In this document: piece after piece, positions 1 through 6,241 of the stretch
Layout of the letters: every line of letters starts with the position of its first letter
Numbering within the stretch: position 1 is the stretch's first letter
Assembly (NCBI GenBank): GCA_964516635.1
Contig: CAZEZY010000131.1
Location: 1-6,518, forward strand
Origin: CAZEZY01 sp964516635
GTDB lineage: Bacteria > Pseudomonadota > Gammaproteobacteria > Burkholderiales > Burkholderiaceae_C
DNA: 6,518 nucleotides
Direction: 5' to 3'
Notes under the pieces: generated by a model
Seen by the model: only the letters and a program-made list of their open reading frames with translations
What the model was told of the DNA's origin: nothing
The model's database searches: none
Translations under genes and position numbers: made by a program

Positions 1-805
1 GCGCAATGCCGATGGTGCCCGTGCAGGCGGGGCCCAGGTCGGACAGGATGTCGCCAAACAGGTTGCTGGCCACCACCACGTCGAAGTGATCCGGGCGCTG
101 CACGAAATGCGCGGTGAGGATGTCGATGTGGAACTTGTCCACGAACACGTCCGGGTAGGCCTGGGCCATTTCGGCCACGCGCTCGTCCCAGTAGGGCATG
201 GTGATGGCGATGCCGTTGCTCTTGGTGGCGCTGGTCAGGTGTTTCCTGGGGCGGCTTTGCGCCAGTTCGAAGGCGAACTTCAGCACCCGGTCCACACCGT
301 GGCGGCTCATCACCGTTTCCTGCATCACGATCTCGCGCGGGGTACCCGGGTACATGCGCCCACCGATGCTGGAGTATTCGCCTTCGGTGTTCTCGCGCAC
401 GATCATCATGTCGATCTCGCCGGGCTGGCGGGGGCTGCCGTCGCGCCGCACCACCGGCGCGATCACACCGGGCATGAGGCGGGCCGGCCGCAGGTTCACG
501 TACTGGTCGAATTCGCGCCGGAACAAGAGCAGCGAGCCCCACAGCGAGATGTGGTCCGGGATCTTCTCAGGCCAGCCCACGGCACCGAAGTAGATGGCGT
601 CGTGCCCGCCGATCTGGTCTTTCCAGTTGTCGGGCAGCATCTGGCCGTGCTTCTCGCAGTAGTCCCAGCTCGAAAAATCGAAGTGATCGAACTGCAGGTT
701 GATGTCAAATGTCGAAGCCACGGCCTCGAGCACGCGCAGCCCTTCGGGCATGACTTCCTGGCCAATGCCGTCACCGGCAATCACGGCAATGCGATGGGGT
801 TTCAT
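1..805 (-). CDS. ttuC: Tartrate dehydrogenase/decarboxylase family protein, partial (C-terminus beyond left edge)
   Basis: This is an NAD-dependent beta-decarboxylating dehydrogenase of the isocitrate/isopropylmalate family, most like tartrate dehydrogenase/decarboxylase (TtuC, also related to D-malate dehydrogenase DmlA). It would be cytosolic, oxidising tartrate or D-malate with Mg/Mn and NAD. The window holds 268 N-terminal residues of an expected 355-360; the stop lies off the left edge. Visible family features are the start MKPHRIAVIAGDGIGQEV, the substrate-binding arginine region NLRPARL (104-110), RENTEGEYSS with R137 and the active-site Tyr144, TSATKSNG with Lys195, Asp228 and the metal-site segment NLFGDILSD (Asp252, Asp256). 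The order and spacing of these residues match an intact enzyme. It starts at the ATG at 805, where the conserved N-terminal strand begins, 27 bp after the transporter stop; no good Shine-Dalgarno sequence is seen, so co-transcription is possible. Exact substrate (tartrate, D-malate or 3-isopropylmalate-like) cannot be fixed from sequence, but the SSWDYC and LWGSLLLFR segments favour the tartrate group. Confidence 0.88.
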   Translation of the reverse strand, partial: MKPHRIAVIAGDGIGQEVMPEGLRVLEAVASTFDINLQFDHFDFSSWDYCEKHGQMLPDNWKDQIGGHDAIYFGAVGWPEKIPDHISLWGSLLLFRREFDQYVNLRPARLMPGVIAPVVRRDGSPRQPGEIDMMIVRENTEGEYSSIGGRMYPGTPREIVMQETVMSRHGVDRVLKFAFELAQSRPRKHLTSATKSNGIAITMPYWDERVAEMAQAYPDVFVDKFHIDILTAHFVQRPDHFDVVVASNLFGDILSDLGPACTGTIGIA

Positions 806-832
806 GGATGATGTGCAAGGAAAAGAAGGCGT

Positions 833-1726
833 TCAGGCTTTGGCGGGTCGGACCACCAGGCTCACGCCCAATGCCGTGAGGGCGGTCCCGGCCAGCGTGA
901 CCACGGTGATGGGCTCACTGAACAGAAACCACGCGATGATGGCGGTGCAGGGCGGCACCAGGTACATGAGGCTGGTCACCGAGGCCGCCGCCCCGCGCTG
1001 GATGAGCAGATACAGCAGCGAACTGCCGCCCAGGGTGAGGCCCAGCACCGACCAGGCCATGGCACCCACCAGTTCACCGTTCCAGTTCATGCCTTCGGTT
1101 TCGAGCAACGCCAGTGGCAGCGTGACCACGAACGCCGCCGCCAGTTGCACCGAGTTGGCCGTGCGCACATCGCAGGGCTTGACGAATCGTTTCTGGTACA
1201 GCGTGCCCACGGTGATGCTGAACAGCGCAATCACCGCAAACGACAGGTTGAGCCAGGTGGCGGTGTCGCCTTCGCTGCCTGCACCGAACTTGCGCGACAC
1301 CACCAGCACCAGCCCGGTGAAGCCCAGGGTGAGGCCCACCCACTGCCGCCGCGTGACCGCCCCGCCCGTGGCCGACAGCCACACGGCCGTGAGCACCGGC
1401 TGCAAACCCACCACCAGCGCCGACAGACCCGAACCCATGCCAGCCTTGACGGCCGCCCACACGCCACCCAGGTAGCCCGCGTGCATGAGTGCGCCCAGCA
1501 CCGCCAGGTGCAGCCACTGCTCACGCTCCTGAGGCCAGGCCACCTTGGCCAACCAGATCCACGGCAGAAAACACAGGATGGACAGGGCATAGCGCCAGGC
1601 CAGGAAGGTCATGGGCGGCGCGTGTGGCATCCCGTAGCGCGCCACGATGAAGCCCGTGCTCCAGATCAGCACAAACACCCAGGGCATGGCACGCAGCCAC
1701 GAGTTGTCTCCAGCGTGTCCTGCCAT
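833..1726 (-). CDS. DMT-superfamily (EamA) transporter
   Basis: This is a predicted inner-membrane permease of the drug/metabolite transporter superfamily with two EamA repeats, 297 residues, near the usual family length of about 300. Hydrophobic segments consistent with ten membrane helices run from about residue 15 to 292. The first repeat (about 15-143) has WSTGFIVARYG near its start and LQPVLTAVWL in its later part. The second (about 160-292) ends with the typical proline-glutamate segment, YLVPPC then FLFSEPIT. The substrate is unknown; relatives export amino acids or metabolites and sequence alone does not decide. I chose the ATG at 1726. An in-frame TTG at 1735 would add three residues and lies only 7 bp after the pgsA stop, so it is a possible alternative. 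The gene sits 16 bp after pgsA, suggesting translation from the same transcript, and is followed 27 bp later by the dehydrogenase gene. Confidence 0.9.
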   Translation of the reverse strand: MAGHAGDNSWLRAMPWVFVLIWSTGFIVARYGMPHAPPMTFLAWRYALSILCFLPWIWLAKVAWPQEREQWLHLAVLGALMHAGYLGGVWAAVKAGMGSGLSALVVGLQPVLTAVWLSATGGAVTRRQWVGLTLGFTGLVLVVSRKFGAGSEGDTATWLNLSFAVIALFSITVGTLYQKRFVKPCDVRTANSVQLAAAFVVTLPLALLETEGMNWNGELVGAMAWSVLGLTLGGSSLLYLLIQRGAAASVTSLMYLVPPCTAIIAWFLFSEPITVVTLAGTALTALGVSLVVRPAKA

Positions 1727-1742
1727 GGCCGTCAACCCGGGA

Positions 1743-2312
1743 TCAGCGCGCTTTGGCCCGGATTTCGGGCAGCGCTTTTTGCAGGTAATACACCATGGAC
1801 CAGACGGTCAGCACCGCCGCCACCCAGATGAGCCAGGTGCCCCAGAAACGGGTGTCCACCAGCCCGAGCACGGTACCGTCGTACAGGAGGAAGGGAATGG
1901 CCACCATCTGCACCGTGGTCTTGAGCTTGCCCACCCTGTGCACCGCCACGCTCTTGTTGGCCCCGATCATGGCCATCCATTCGCGCAGGGCGGAAATGGC
2001 GATCTCGCGCCCAATGATGATGAGCGCCACAAACACATCGGCCCGGTCCAGGTGCACGAGCACGAGCACGCAGGCGCACACCAGAAACTTGTCGGCGACC
2101 GGGTCCAGGAAGGCCCCGAACGACGAGGTCTGGTTGAGTTTGCGAGCGAGGTAGCCGTCGGCCCAGTCGGTCAGGGCAAACACGACGAACAGCACCGTGG
2201 CGATGAGGTTCTGCGTCGATTCCGCCAGGCCCGGCCAGTAGAACACCGCCACGATCAGGGGAATGGCAACGATGCGCGCCCACGTGAACAGGGTTGGCAG
2301 ATTGAAAAACAT
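1743..2312 (-). CDS. pgsA: CDP-diacylglycerol--glycerol-3-phosphate 3-phosphatidyltransferase
   Basis: PgsA is an integral inner-membrane enzyme that joins CDP-diacylglycerol and sn-glycerol-3-phosphate to give phosphatidylglycerol phosphate and CMP, the committed step to phosphatidylglycerol and cardiolipin. The 189-residue length is normal. The full CDP-alcohol phosphotransferase signature is present: Asp49, Asp52-Gly53, Ala56-Arg57, Gly66, Asp70 and Asp74, within DWADGYLARKL and FGAFLDPVADK. The N-terminus FNLPTLFTWARIVAIPLIV is typical of PgsA and supports the ATG at 2312. About six hydrophobic segments are visible. The gene follows the uvrC stop by 20 bp; the uvrC-pgsA order is conserved in gamma- and betaproteobacteria (in E. 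coli as uvrY-uvrC-pgsA). No Shine-Dalgarno sequence lies before the start, so translation may rely on coupling to uvrC or on a leaderless transcript (see the -10-like site). Identification is firm. Confidence 0.97.
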   Translation of the reverse strand: MFFNLPTLFTWARIVAIPLIVAVFYWPGLAESTQNLIATVLFVVFALTDWADGYLARKLNQTSSFGAFLDPVADKFLVCACVLVLVHLDRADVFVALIIIGREIAISALREWMAMIGANKSVAVHRVGKLKTTVQMVAIPFLLYDGTVLGLVDTRFWGTWLIWVAAVLTVWSMVYYLQKALPEIRAKAR

Positions 2313-2318
2313 GACGTG

Positions 2319-2324
2319 ATTATG
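2319..2324 (-). promoter_or_regulatory. Possible -10 box just upstream of pgsA
   Basis: On the minus strand this reads CATAAT, five of six matches to TATAAT, inside the 20-bp uvrC-pgsA gap. Its last base is 7 bases before the A of the pgsA ATG, so a transcript from it would start at or next to the start codon. I see no -35 match at 16-18 bp spacing, and the hexamer could be chance in an AT-richer gap. Confidence 0.25.
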
Positions 2325-2332
2325 CGGGGGAA

Positions 2333-4303
2333 TCAGTGCAGGGCGCGGTAGATGGCATCGGCCAGCTCTGCCGAGATGCCTTCCACCGTGGCGAGGTCGT
2401 CCACGCTGGCCGCGGCCACACCGCGCACACCGCCAAACCGCTGCAGCAGGCGCGCCCGTTTTCGGGGTCCGACGCCGGGGATGTCCTCCAGCTTGCTGCC
2501 ACCGGTGCGGGTCTTGGCGCGCTGCGCCCGCATGCCTGTGATGGCGAATCGGTGTGCCTCGTCACGGATCTGAGCCACCAGCATGAGCGCGGCCGAATCG
2601 GCACCCAGGTAGACCTTCTCGCGCCCGTCGGCAAAGACCAGCTCTTCCAGCCCCACCTTGCGGCCCTCGCCTTTTTCCACGCCCACCAGCCGGCCCAGGT
2701 CCAGCCCCAGCGACTCGAACACCTCGCGAGCCACGCCGACCTGGCCTTTGCCGCCGTCAATCAGCACGATGTCGGGCAGGCGGTGAGAGCCTGGCTTGCC
2801 AGCGTCTTCCTCGCGCAGGGCCTGTGCCAGCTTGCCGTAGCGCCGCTGCAGCACCTGCCGCATGGCCGCGTAGTCGTCACCAGGGGTGATGCCGTCGATG
2901 TTGTAGCGCCGGTACTGGGCGCTCTGCATCTTGTGGCCTTCGAACACCACGCACGAGGCCACGGTCGATTCGCCCGCGGTGTGCGAGATGTCAAAGCATT
3001 CGATGCGCAACAGGTCGAGCGAGTCCTCCGGCAGATCGAGGGCCTCCACCAGTGAGCGGGTGCGCGCCTGCTGCGAACCCTCTTCGGCCAGAAGGCGCGC
3101 CAGCTGGATATCGGCATTCTTCTGGGCCATGTCCAGCCACGCGCGGCGGTGCTCGCGGGGGTTGAACACCGTGTGCAGGCGGATGCCACTCTGCTCGGCG
3201 AGGAGGTCGATCAGGCGATCGGCCACGGGCGCGCCGAGTACCAGCACGGGCGGGGGCGGCACCCCGATGTAGTGCTGGGCCATGAAGGCCTCCAGCACGC
3301 GCTGCTCCACCGTGGCCGACTTGCACTCGTTGCCTTCGGCCTCTTCGTTCAGCGCCGCCAGCACGGCGCCGTCTTCCACATGGGCCGGGAAATACGGGCG
3401 GTCGCCCAGGTGCCGACCGCCGCGGACCATGGCCAGGTTCACACAGGCGCGACCGCCCTGCACCTTCACGGCCAGAATGTCCACATCCTGGTCGCTCGTG
3501 CTCTCCATGGTCTGCTGGTGCAGCACTTTGGAAAGGGCCGTGATCTGGTTGCGCACCTCGGCCGCCTGCTCGAAGGCCAGCTGTTCGGCGTGGGCCAGCA
3601 TCCGCTGCTCCAGTTCGTCCAGCACGGTCTGCGTATCGCCGCGAAGAAAGGCGCTGGCGCTGCGGACATCGGCGGCATAGTCGTCGGGGCTGATGAACCC
3701 CACGCAAGGGCCCGTGCAGCGCTTGATCTGGTACAGCAGACAGGGCCGCGTGCGGTGGTTGAACACCGTGTCTTCGCAAGTGCGCAGCCGGAACACCTTC
3801 TGGATCAGCTGGATGGTTTCCTTCACGGCCCAGGCATTGGGGTAAGGACCGAAGTACTGGTGACGCTTTTCCACGGCACCCCGGTAATACGACACGCGGG
3901 GGTAATGCTCGGGTCGCGGGGTGCGGGTGGCACCTTCCGGGCTGGCGGCCACCGCAGGCGTCCAGTGGCTGGCACCCAGCTTGAGGTAAGGGTAGCTTTT
4001 GTCGTCGCGGAACAGGATGTTGAAGCGCGGCTGCTGCGTCTTGATGAGGTTGTTTTCGAGCAGCAGGGCTTCGGCCTCGGATCGCACCACGGTGGTTTCC
4101 ATCCGCACGATCTTGCTGACCATGTGGCCGATGCGCGTGCCGTCGTGGCTGCGGGTGAAGTAGCTGGACACCCGGCGTTTGAGATCGCGAGCCTTGCCCA
4201 CATAGAGCAGCAGGCCCTGGGCATCGAAATAGCGGTAGACACCGGGCAGCGTCGGCAGGGCAGCCACCGCCTTGAGCAGGTCTTCGGGATGCGGACTCGT
4301 CAT
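2333..4303 (-). CDS. uvrC: Excinuclease ABC subunit C
   Basis: UvrC is the dual-incision nuclease of nucleotide excision repair; recruited by UvrB at a lesion, it cuts 3' with its GIY-YIG domain and 5' with its RNase H-like domain. This copy has 656 residues. In order: GIY-YIG domain (about 17-100) with GVY at 21-23, YVGKA at 34-38, Arg39 and Glu83; a cysteine cluster Cys176, Cys188, Cys196, Cys200, with the 12-8-4 spacing of the E. coli iron-sulfur ligands; a UVR domain (about 227-262) for UvrB contact; the RNase H-like domain with Asp438, Asp477, Asp516 and His584; and tandem helix-hairpin-helix motifs (about 605-656). All catalytic residues are present. About 22 residues (111-132) are inserted relative to E. 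coli, and a Pro-Pro-Pro-Pro run occurs at 349-352. I chose the ATG at 4303 because MTSPHPEDLLKAV leads directly into the first domain and a Shine-Dalgarno-like GAGTGA precedes it. Upstream in-frame starts would run into the divergent earP region. Confidence 0.97.
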   Translation of the reverse strand: MTSPHPEDLLKAVAALPTLPGVYRYFDAQGLLLYVGKARDLKRRVSSYFTRSHDGTRIGHMVSKIVRMETTVVRSEAEALLLENNLIKTQQPRFNILFRDDKSYPYLKLGASHWTPAVAASPEGATRTPRPEHYPRVSYYRGAVEKRHQYFGPYPNAWAVKETIQLIQKVFRLRTCEDTVFNHRTRPCLLYQIKRCTGPCVGFISPDDYAADVRSASAFLRGDTQTVLDELEQRMLAHAEQLAFEQAAEVRNQITALSKVLHQQTMESTSDQDVDILAVKVQGGRACVNLAMVRGGRHLGDRPYFPAHVEDGAVLAALNEEAEGNECKSATVEQRVLEAFMAQHYIGVPPPPVLVLGAPVADRLIDLLAEQSGIRLHTVFNPREHRRAWLDMAQKNADIQLARLLAEEGSQQARTRSLVEALDLPEDSLDLLRIECFDISHTAGESTVASCVVFEGHKMQSAQYRRYNIDGITPGDDYAAMRQVLQRRYGKLAQALREEDAGKPGSHRLPDIVLIDGGKGQVGVAREVFESLGLDLGRLVGVEKGEGRKVGLEELVFADGREKVYLGADSAALMLVAQIRDEAHRFAITGMRAQRAKTRTGGSKLEDIPGVGPRKRARLLQRFGGVRGVAAASVDDLATVEGISAELADAIYRALH

Positions 4304-4346
4304 GATCACTCGCGATTGTGGCATCAGGCCAGCGACAATTCGGCCC
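4304..4346. promoter_or_regulatory. Divergent uvrC/earP promoter region with small dyad
   Basis: This 43-bp gap must carry the start signals of both divergent genes unless they lie inside the coding sequences. An imperfect dyad is visible: ATTGTGGC at 4315-4322 against GCC at 4328-4330 and ACAAT at 4335-4339. The right arm reads GACAAT (4334-4339) on the plus strand, a weak -10 placed about 7 bp before the earP ATG. The left arm reads CACAAT on the minus strand, a weak -10 toward uvrC. No good -35 boxes are seen. The boundaries are those of the chosen start codons; promoter activity is inferred. Confidence 0.4.
4306..4311 (-). promoter_or_regulatory. Ribosome binding site of uvrC
   Basis: On the minus strand this reads GAGTGA, ending 2 bp before the ATG at 4303, with the GAG core 5 bp from the start. 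The spacing is a little short, but it supports ATG 4303 over the upstream in-frame starts. Confidence 0.5.
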
Positions 4347-5465
4347 ATGCCAACCGTTGCACCGCCTCTGAGCTGGGACATCTTCTGTCGCGTGATCGAC
4401 AACCTGGGTGACGTGGGCGTCTGCTGGCGCCTGAGCCGGGATCTGGCCAGCCGTGGGCAGCAGGTACGCCTGTGGATGGACCAGACCGACGCACTGGCCT
4501 GGATGGCACCCGGCGCACGGGAAGGCCGGTGGCCCGGGATCGAGGTGCGGTCATGGGAAACCGACTGGCCTCATGAACGGAACGCGGACCTCACCCGTTC
4601 GGATGTGTGGATCGAAGCTTTCGGCTGCGAACCCCCCGACGGTTTCATCCGCCAGCAGCGTGCGCTGTGGACCGACGATCAGGCCCCGGTCTGGATCAAT
4701 CTGGAATACCTGAGTGCAGAACCGTATGTGGAGCGGACGCATCGCTTGCCCTCCCCCCTCATGAGCGGCCCGGCAAGCGGCTGGACCCGCTGGTTTTTCT
4801 ACCCCGGCTTCACCGCTGCCACGGGAGGCTTGTTGCGCGAGGCCGATGTCGCCCAACGGCAGGCGATCTTTGACAGGCAGGCCTGGCGAGAGGCCGCACG
4901 GCACCCGCCCGATGCCATGCTCCCTGGGGGCGCCATCACGTCCGAGCGATGGATCAGCCTGTTCTGCTACGAGCCGCCAGCCCTGCCGTGGTTGCTGGAC
5001 AACCTGCTGGCCGATGCCGGTGCGACGTTGGTCGTCACCCCCGGTCGGGCCGAAGCGGCTGTCAGGCAACACACGGACCTGCCCTCTCGCTGGATCCTGC
5101 GCCCCCTGGTGGACCAGGACGGTTTTGACCAGATGCTGTGGGCTTGCGACCTCAACTTCGTGCGGGGTGAAGATTCCCTGGTGCGTGCGCTATGGGCAGG
5201 CCAGGCCTTCGTCTGGCAGATCTACCCCCAGCATGACAACGCCCACCACGACAAGCTGCTGGCCTTTCTCGACTGGCTGGACGCCCCTGACGACCTGCGC
5301 GAACTCCACCGGTTCTGGAACGGCATGGGTGGCAAGCCGCCGCCGGACCTGGCAGCGGCGAGGCTGGCGAACTGGCAAGCGGTGACCCGGCAGGCCCGGG
5401 CCCGATTGGGGCAACAAGACGACCTGACCACTCAGCTGCTGGGCTTCGTCATGGAAAAACGCTAA
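4347..5465 (+). CDS. earP: EF-P arginine-32 rhamnosyltransferase EarP
   Basis: EarP is a cytosolic inverting GT-B glycosyltransferase (GT104) that moves rhamnose from dTDP-beta-L-rhamnose to Arg32 of elongation factor P. The 372-residue product has the family start, SWDIFCRVIDNLGDVGV, with Asp18 and Asp22 matching catalytic-region Asp13 and Asp17 of the Pseudomonas putida enzyme. The nucleotide-sugar segment RGEDSLVRALWAGQAF follows at 273-288, with Arg273, Glu275 and Asp276 matching Arg271, Glu273 and Asp274. An N-terminal Rossmann-like half (about 10-180) and a C-terminal half (about 190-365) fit the fold. The acceptor gene efp is next on the same strand, which makes the identification secure. 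I chose the ATG at 4347 because it sits ten residues before the conserved motif; an in-frame ATG at 4302 would overlap the uvrC start. No Shine-Dalgarno sequence is seen before 4347. A Pro-Pro-Pro-Asp motif occurs at 331-334. Genes for dTDP-rhamnose synthesis (rml) are not in the window. Confidence 0.96.
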   Translation: MPTVAPPLSWDIFCRVIDNLGDVGVCWRLSRDLASRGQQVRLWMDQTDALAWMAPGAREGRWPGIEVRSWETDWPHERNADLTRSDVWIEAFGCEPPDGFIRQQRALWTDDQAPVWINLEYLSAEPYVERTHRLPSPLMSGPASGWTRWFFYPGFTAATGGLLREADVAQRQAIFDRQAWREAARHPPDAMLPGGAITSERWISLFCYEPPALPWLLDNLLADAGATLVVTPGRAEAAVRQHTDLPSRWILRPLVDQDGFDQMLWACDLNFVRGEDSLVRALWAGQAFVWQIYPQHDNAHHDKLLAFLDWLDAPDDLRELHRFWNGMGGKPPPDLAAARLANWQAVTRQARARLGQQDDLTTQLLGFVMEKR

Positions 5466-5468
5466 AAT
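5440..5468 (+). promoter_or_regulatory. Probable efp promoter overlapping the earP stop
   Basis: TAAAAT at 5463-5468 matches five of six bases of the -10 consensus, and its first three bases are the earP stop codon. At 17-bp spacing the -35 position is TGGGCT (5440-5445), a poor match of three in six. A start near 5475 would give efp a leader of about 75 bases. This suggests efp is transcribed independently of, and perhaps more strongly than, earP. Confidence 0.5.
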
Positions 5469-5541
5469 ACTGGGTTTTGCGACACGCTCGCCCACCGCCG
5501 CGCGCCAAGGAAACGCCTTCGCCTGAGCGGCAACAACACAC

Positions 5542-5546
5542 GGAAG
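5542..5546 (+). promoter_or_regulatory. Ribosome binding site of efp
   Basis: GGAAG ends 4 bp before the ATG at 5551, within an A-rich, likely unstructured stretch (CAACAACACA just upstream). It supports the efp start. Confidence 0.6.
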
Positions 5547-5550
5547 CACC

Positions 5551-6105
5551 ATGAAAATCGCTCAAGAAATCCGCGCCGGTAACGTGATCATGCACGGCAA
5601 GGACCCGATGATCGTCCTGAAAACCGAATACGCCCGTGGCGGTCGTGGCGCGGCCACCGTGCGCATGAAACTCAAGGCCCTGCTGAGCAACATGGGCACC
5701 GAAGTGGTGTTCAAGGCCGACGACAAGATCGACAACGTCATCCTCGACAAGAAGGAGTGCACCTACTCCTACTTCGCCGACCCGATGTACGTGTTCATGG
5801 ACACCGAGTACAACCAGTACGAGGTTGAAGCCGAGAACATGGGCGACGCCATCCAGTACCTGGAAGACTCCATGGGCGTGGAAGTGACCTTCTACGACGG
5901 CAAGGCCATCTCTGTGGAGTTGCCCACCACCGTGGTGCGCGAGATCAACACCGAGCCCGGCGTCAAGGGCGACACCTCCGGCAAGGTGATGAAGCCTGCC
6001 CGGCTGGTCGGCACGGGCTTCGAGATCTCCGTGCCCTTGTTCGTGGAAGACGGCGACAAGATCGAGATCGACACCCGCACGCACGAGTACCGCAAGCGCG
6101 TCTGA
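5551..6105 (+). CDS. efp: Elongation factor P, Arg32 type
   Basis: EF-P binds between the ribosomal P and E sites and speeds peptide bond formation at consecutive prolines. The 184-residue protein has the three expected barrels: an N-terminal KOW-like domain (about 1-64), an OB domain (about 66-129) and a C-terminal OB domain (about 130-184). The tip loop reads ARGGRGAATVRMK, with Arg at position 32 rather than lysine, so it is a rhamnosylation substrate for EarP and not of the EpmA/lysylation type; the upstream earP gene agrees. Codons are strongly biased to C- or G-ending forms (AAC, GAC, AAG, CTG), as expected for an abundant translation factor. The protein itself contains no consecutive prolines, as is sensible for the factor that relieves such stalls. 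The start is the ATG at 5551 with GGAAG upstream; a hairpin terminator candidate follows the stop by about 55 bp. Confidence 0.98.
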   Translation: MKIAQEIRAGNVIMHGKDPMIVLKTEYARGGRGAATVRMKLKALLSNMGTEVVFKADDKIDNVILDKKECTYSYFADPMYVFMDTEYNQYEVEAENMGDAIQYLEDSMGVEVTFYDGKAISVELPTTVVREINTEPGVKGDTSGKVMKPARLVGTGFEISVPLFVEDGDKIEIDTRTHEYRKRV

Positions 6106-6161
6106 TCTTGGCGCGTCGGCGCACCGGAAGCTGGCCGGCAAGCACGGTGCAGCGTTCACTT

Positions 6162-6185
6162 CAAGGGCACCCGAGGGTGCCCTTG
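6162..6185 (+). terminator. Hairpin terminator candidate after efp
   Basis: A perfect 11-bp inverted repeat (CAAGGGCACCC / GGGTGCCCTTG) with a 2-base centre, effectively a shorter stem with a 4-base CGAG loop, lies 56 bp after the efp stop. It is followed by TGCATTCC and lacks a clear T-tract, so intrinsic termination may be weak; it could also protect the mRNA 3' end. Confidence 0.65.
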
Positions 6186-6229
6186 TGCATTCCTGGAGAC
6201 CTGGTGCTGGGCCGGCCTTCGAACTTGGG

Positions 6230-6235
6230 CATGAT
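6230..6235 (+). promoter_or_regulatory. Possible -10 box before the DUF3445-like gene
   Basis: CATGAT matches four of six bases of the -10 consensus and ends 7 bases before the A of the ATG at 6242. No convincing -35 is seen at the usual spacing. Only weakly supported. Confidence 0.18.
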
Positions 6236-6241
6236 CCACGC

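Noticed and set aside
86..811. A 241-codon plus-strand frame opposite the tartrate dehydrogenase gene
   Set aside because: The minus strand encodes a clear dehydrogenase with all active-site motifs; the plus frame has repetitive His/Val/Ala content and no recognisable domain.
1727..1735. TTG start of the DMT transporter at 1735
   Set aside because: ATG 1726 is in frame only three codons later and is the more likely codon; TTG remains possible but unsupported by a clear Shine-Dalgarno sequence.
4304..4402. N-terminal extension of UvrC by up to 33 residues
   Set aside because: It would overlap the earP start, has no family similarity, and ATG 4303 has both a Shine-Dalgarno-like sequence and the expected N-terminus.
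3149..4411. A 420-codon open frame on the plus strand opposite uvrC
   Set aside because: It lies wholly antisense to a complete, motif-rich uvrC. Its His/Gly/Val-rich composition is typical of a reverse-strand shadow in GC-rich DNA.
5508..5519. Small hairpin AAGG/CCTT in the efp leader as a regulatory element
   Set aside because: Only four base pairs, with no surrounding structure that I can support.
6121..6150. Inverted repeat GCACCG / CGGTGC after efp
   Set aside because: Six-base arms with an 18-base spacer are expected by chance in such GC-rich sequence; the stronger hairpin at 6162-6185 is the better terminator candidate.
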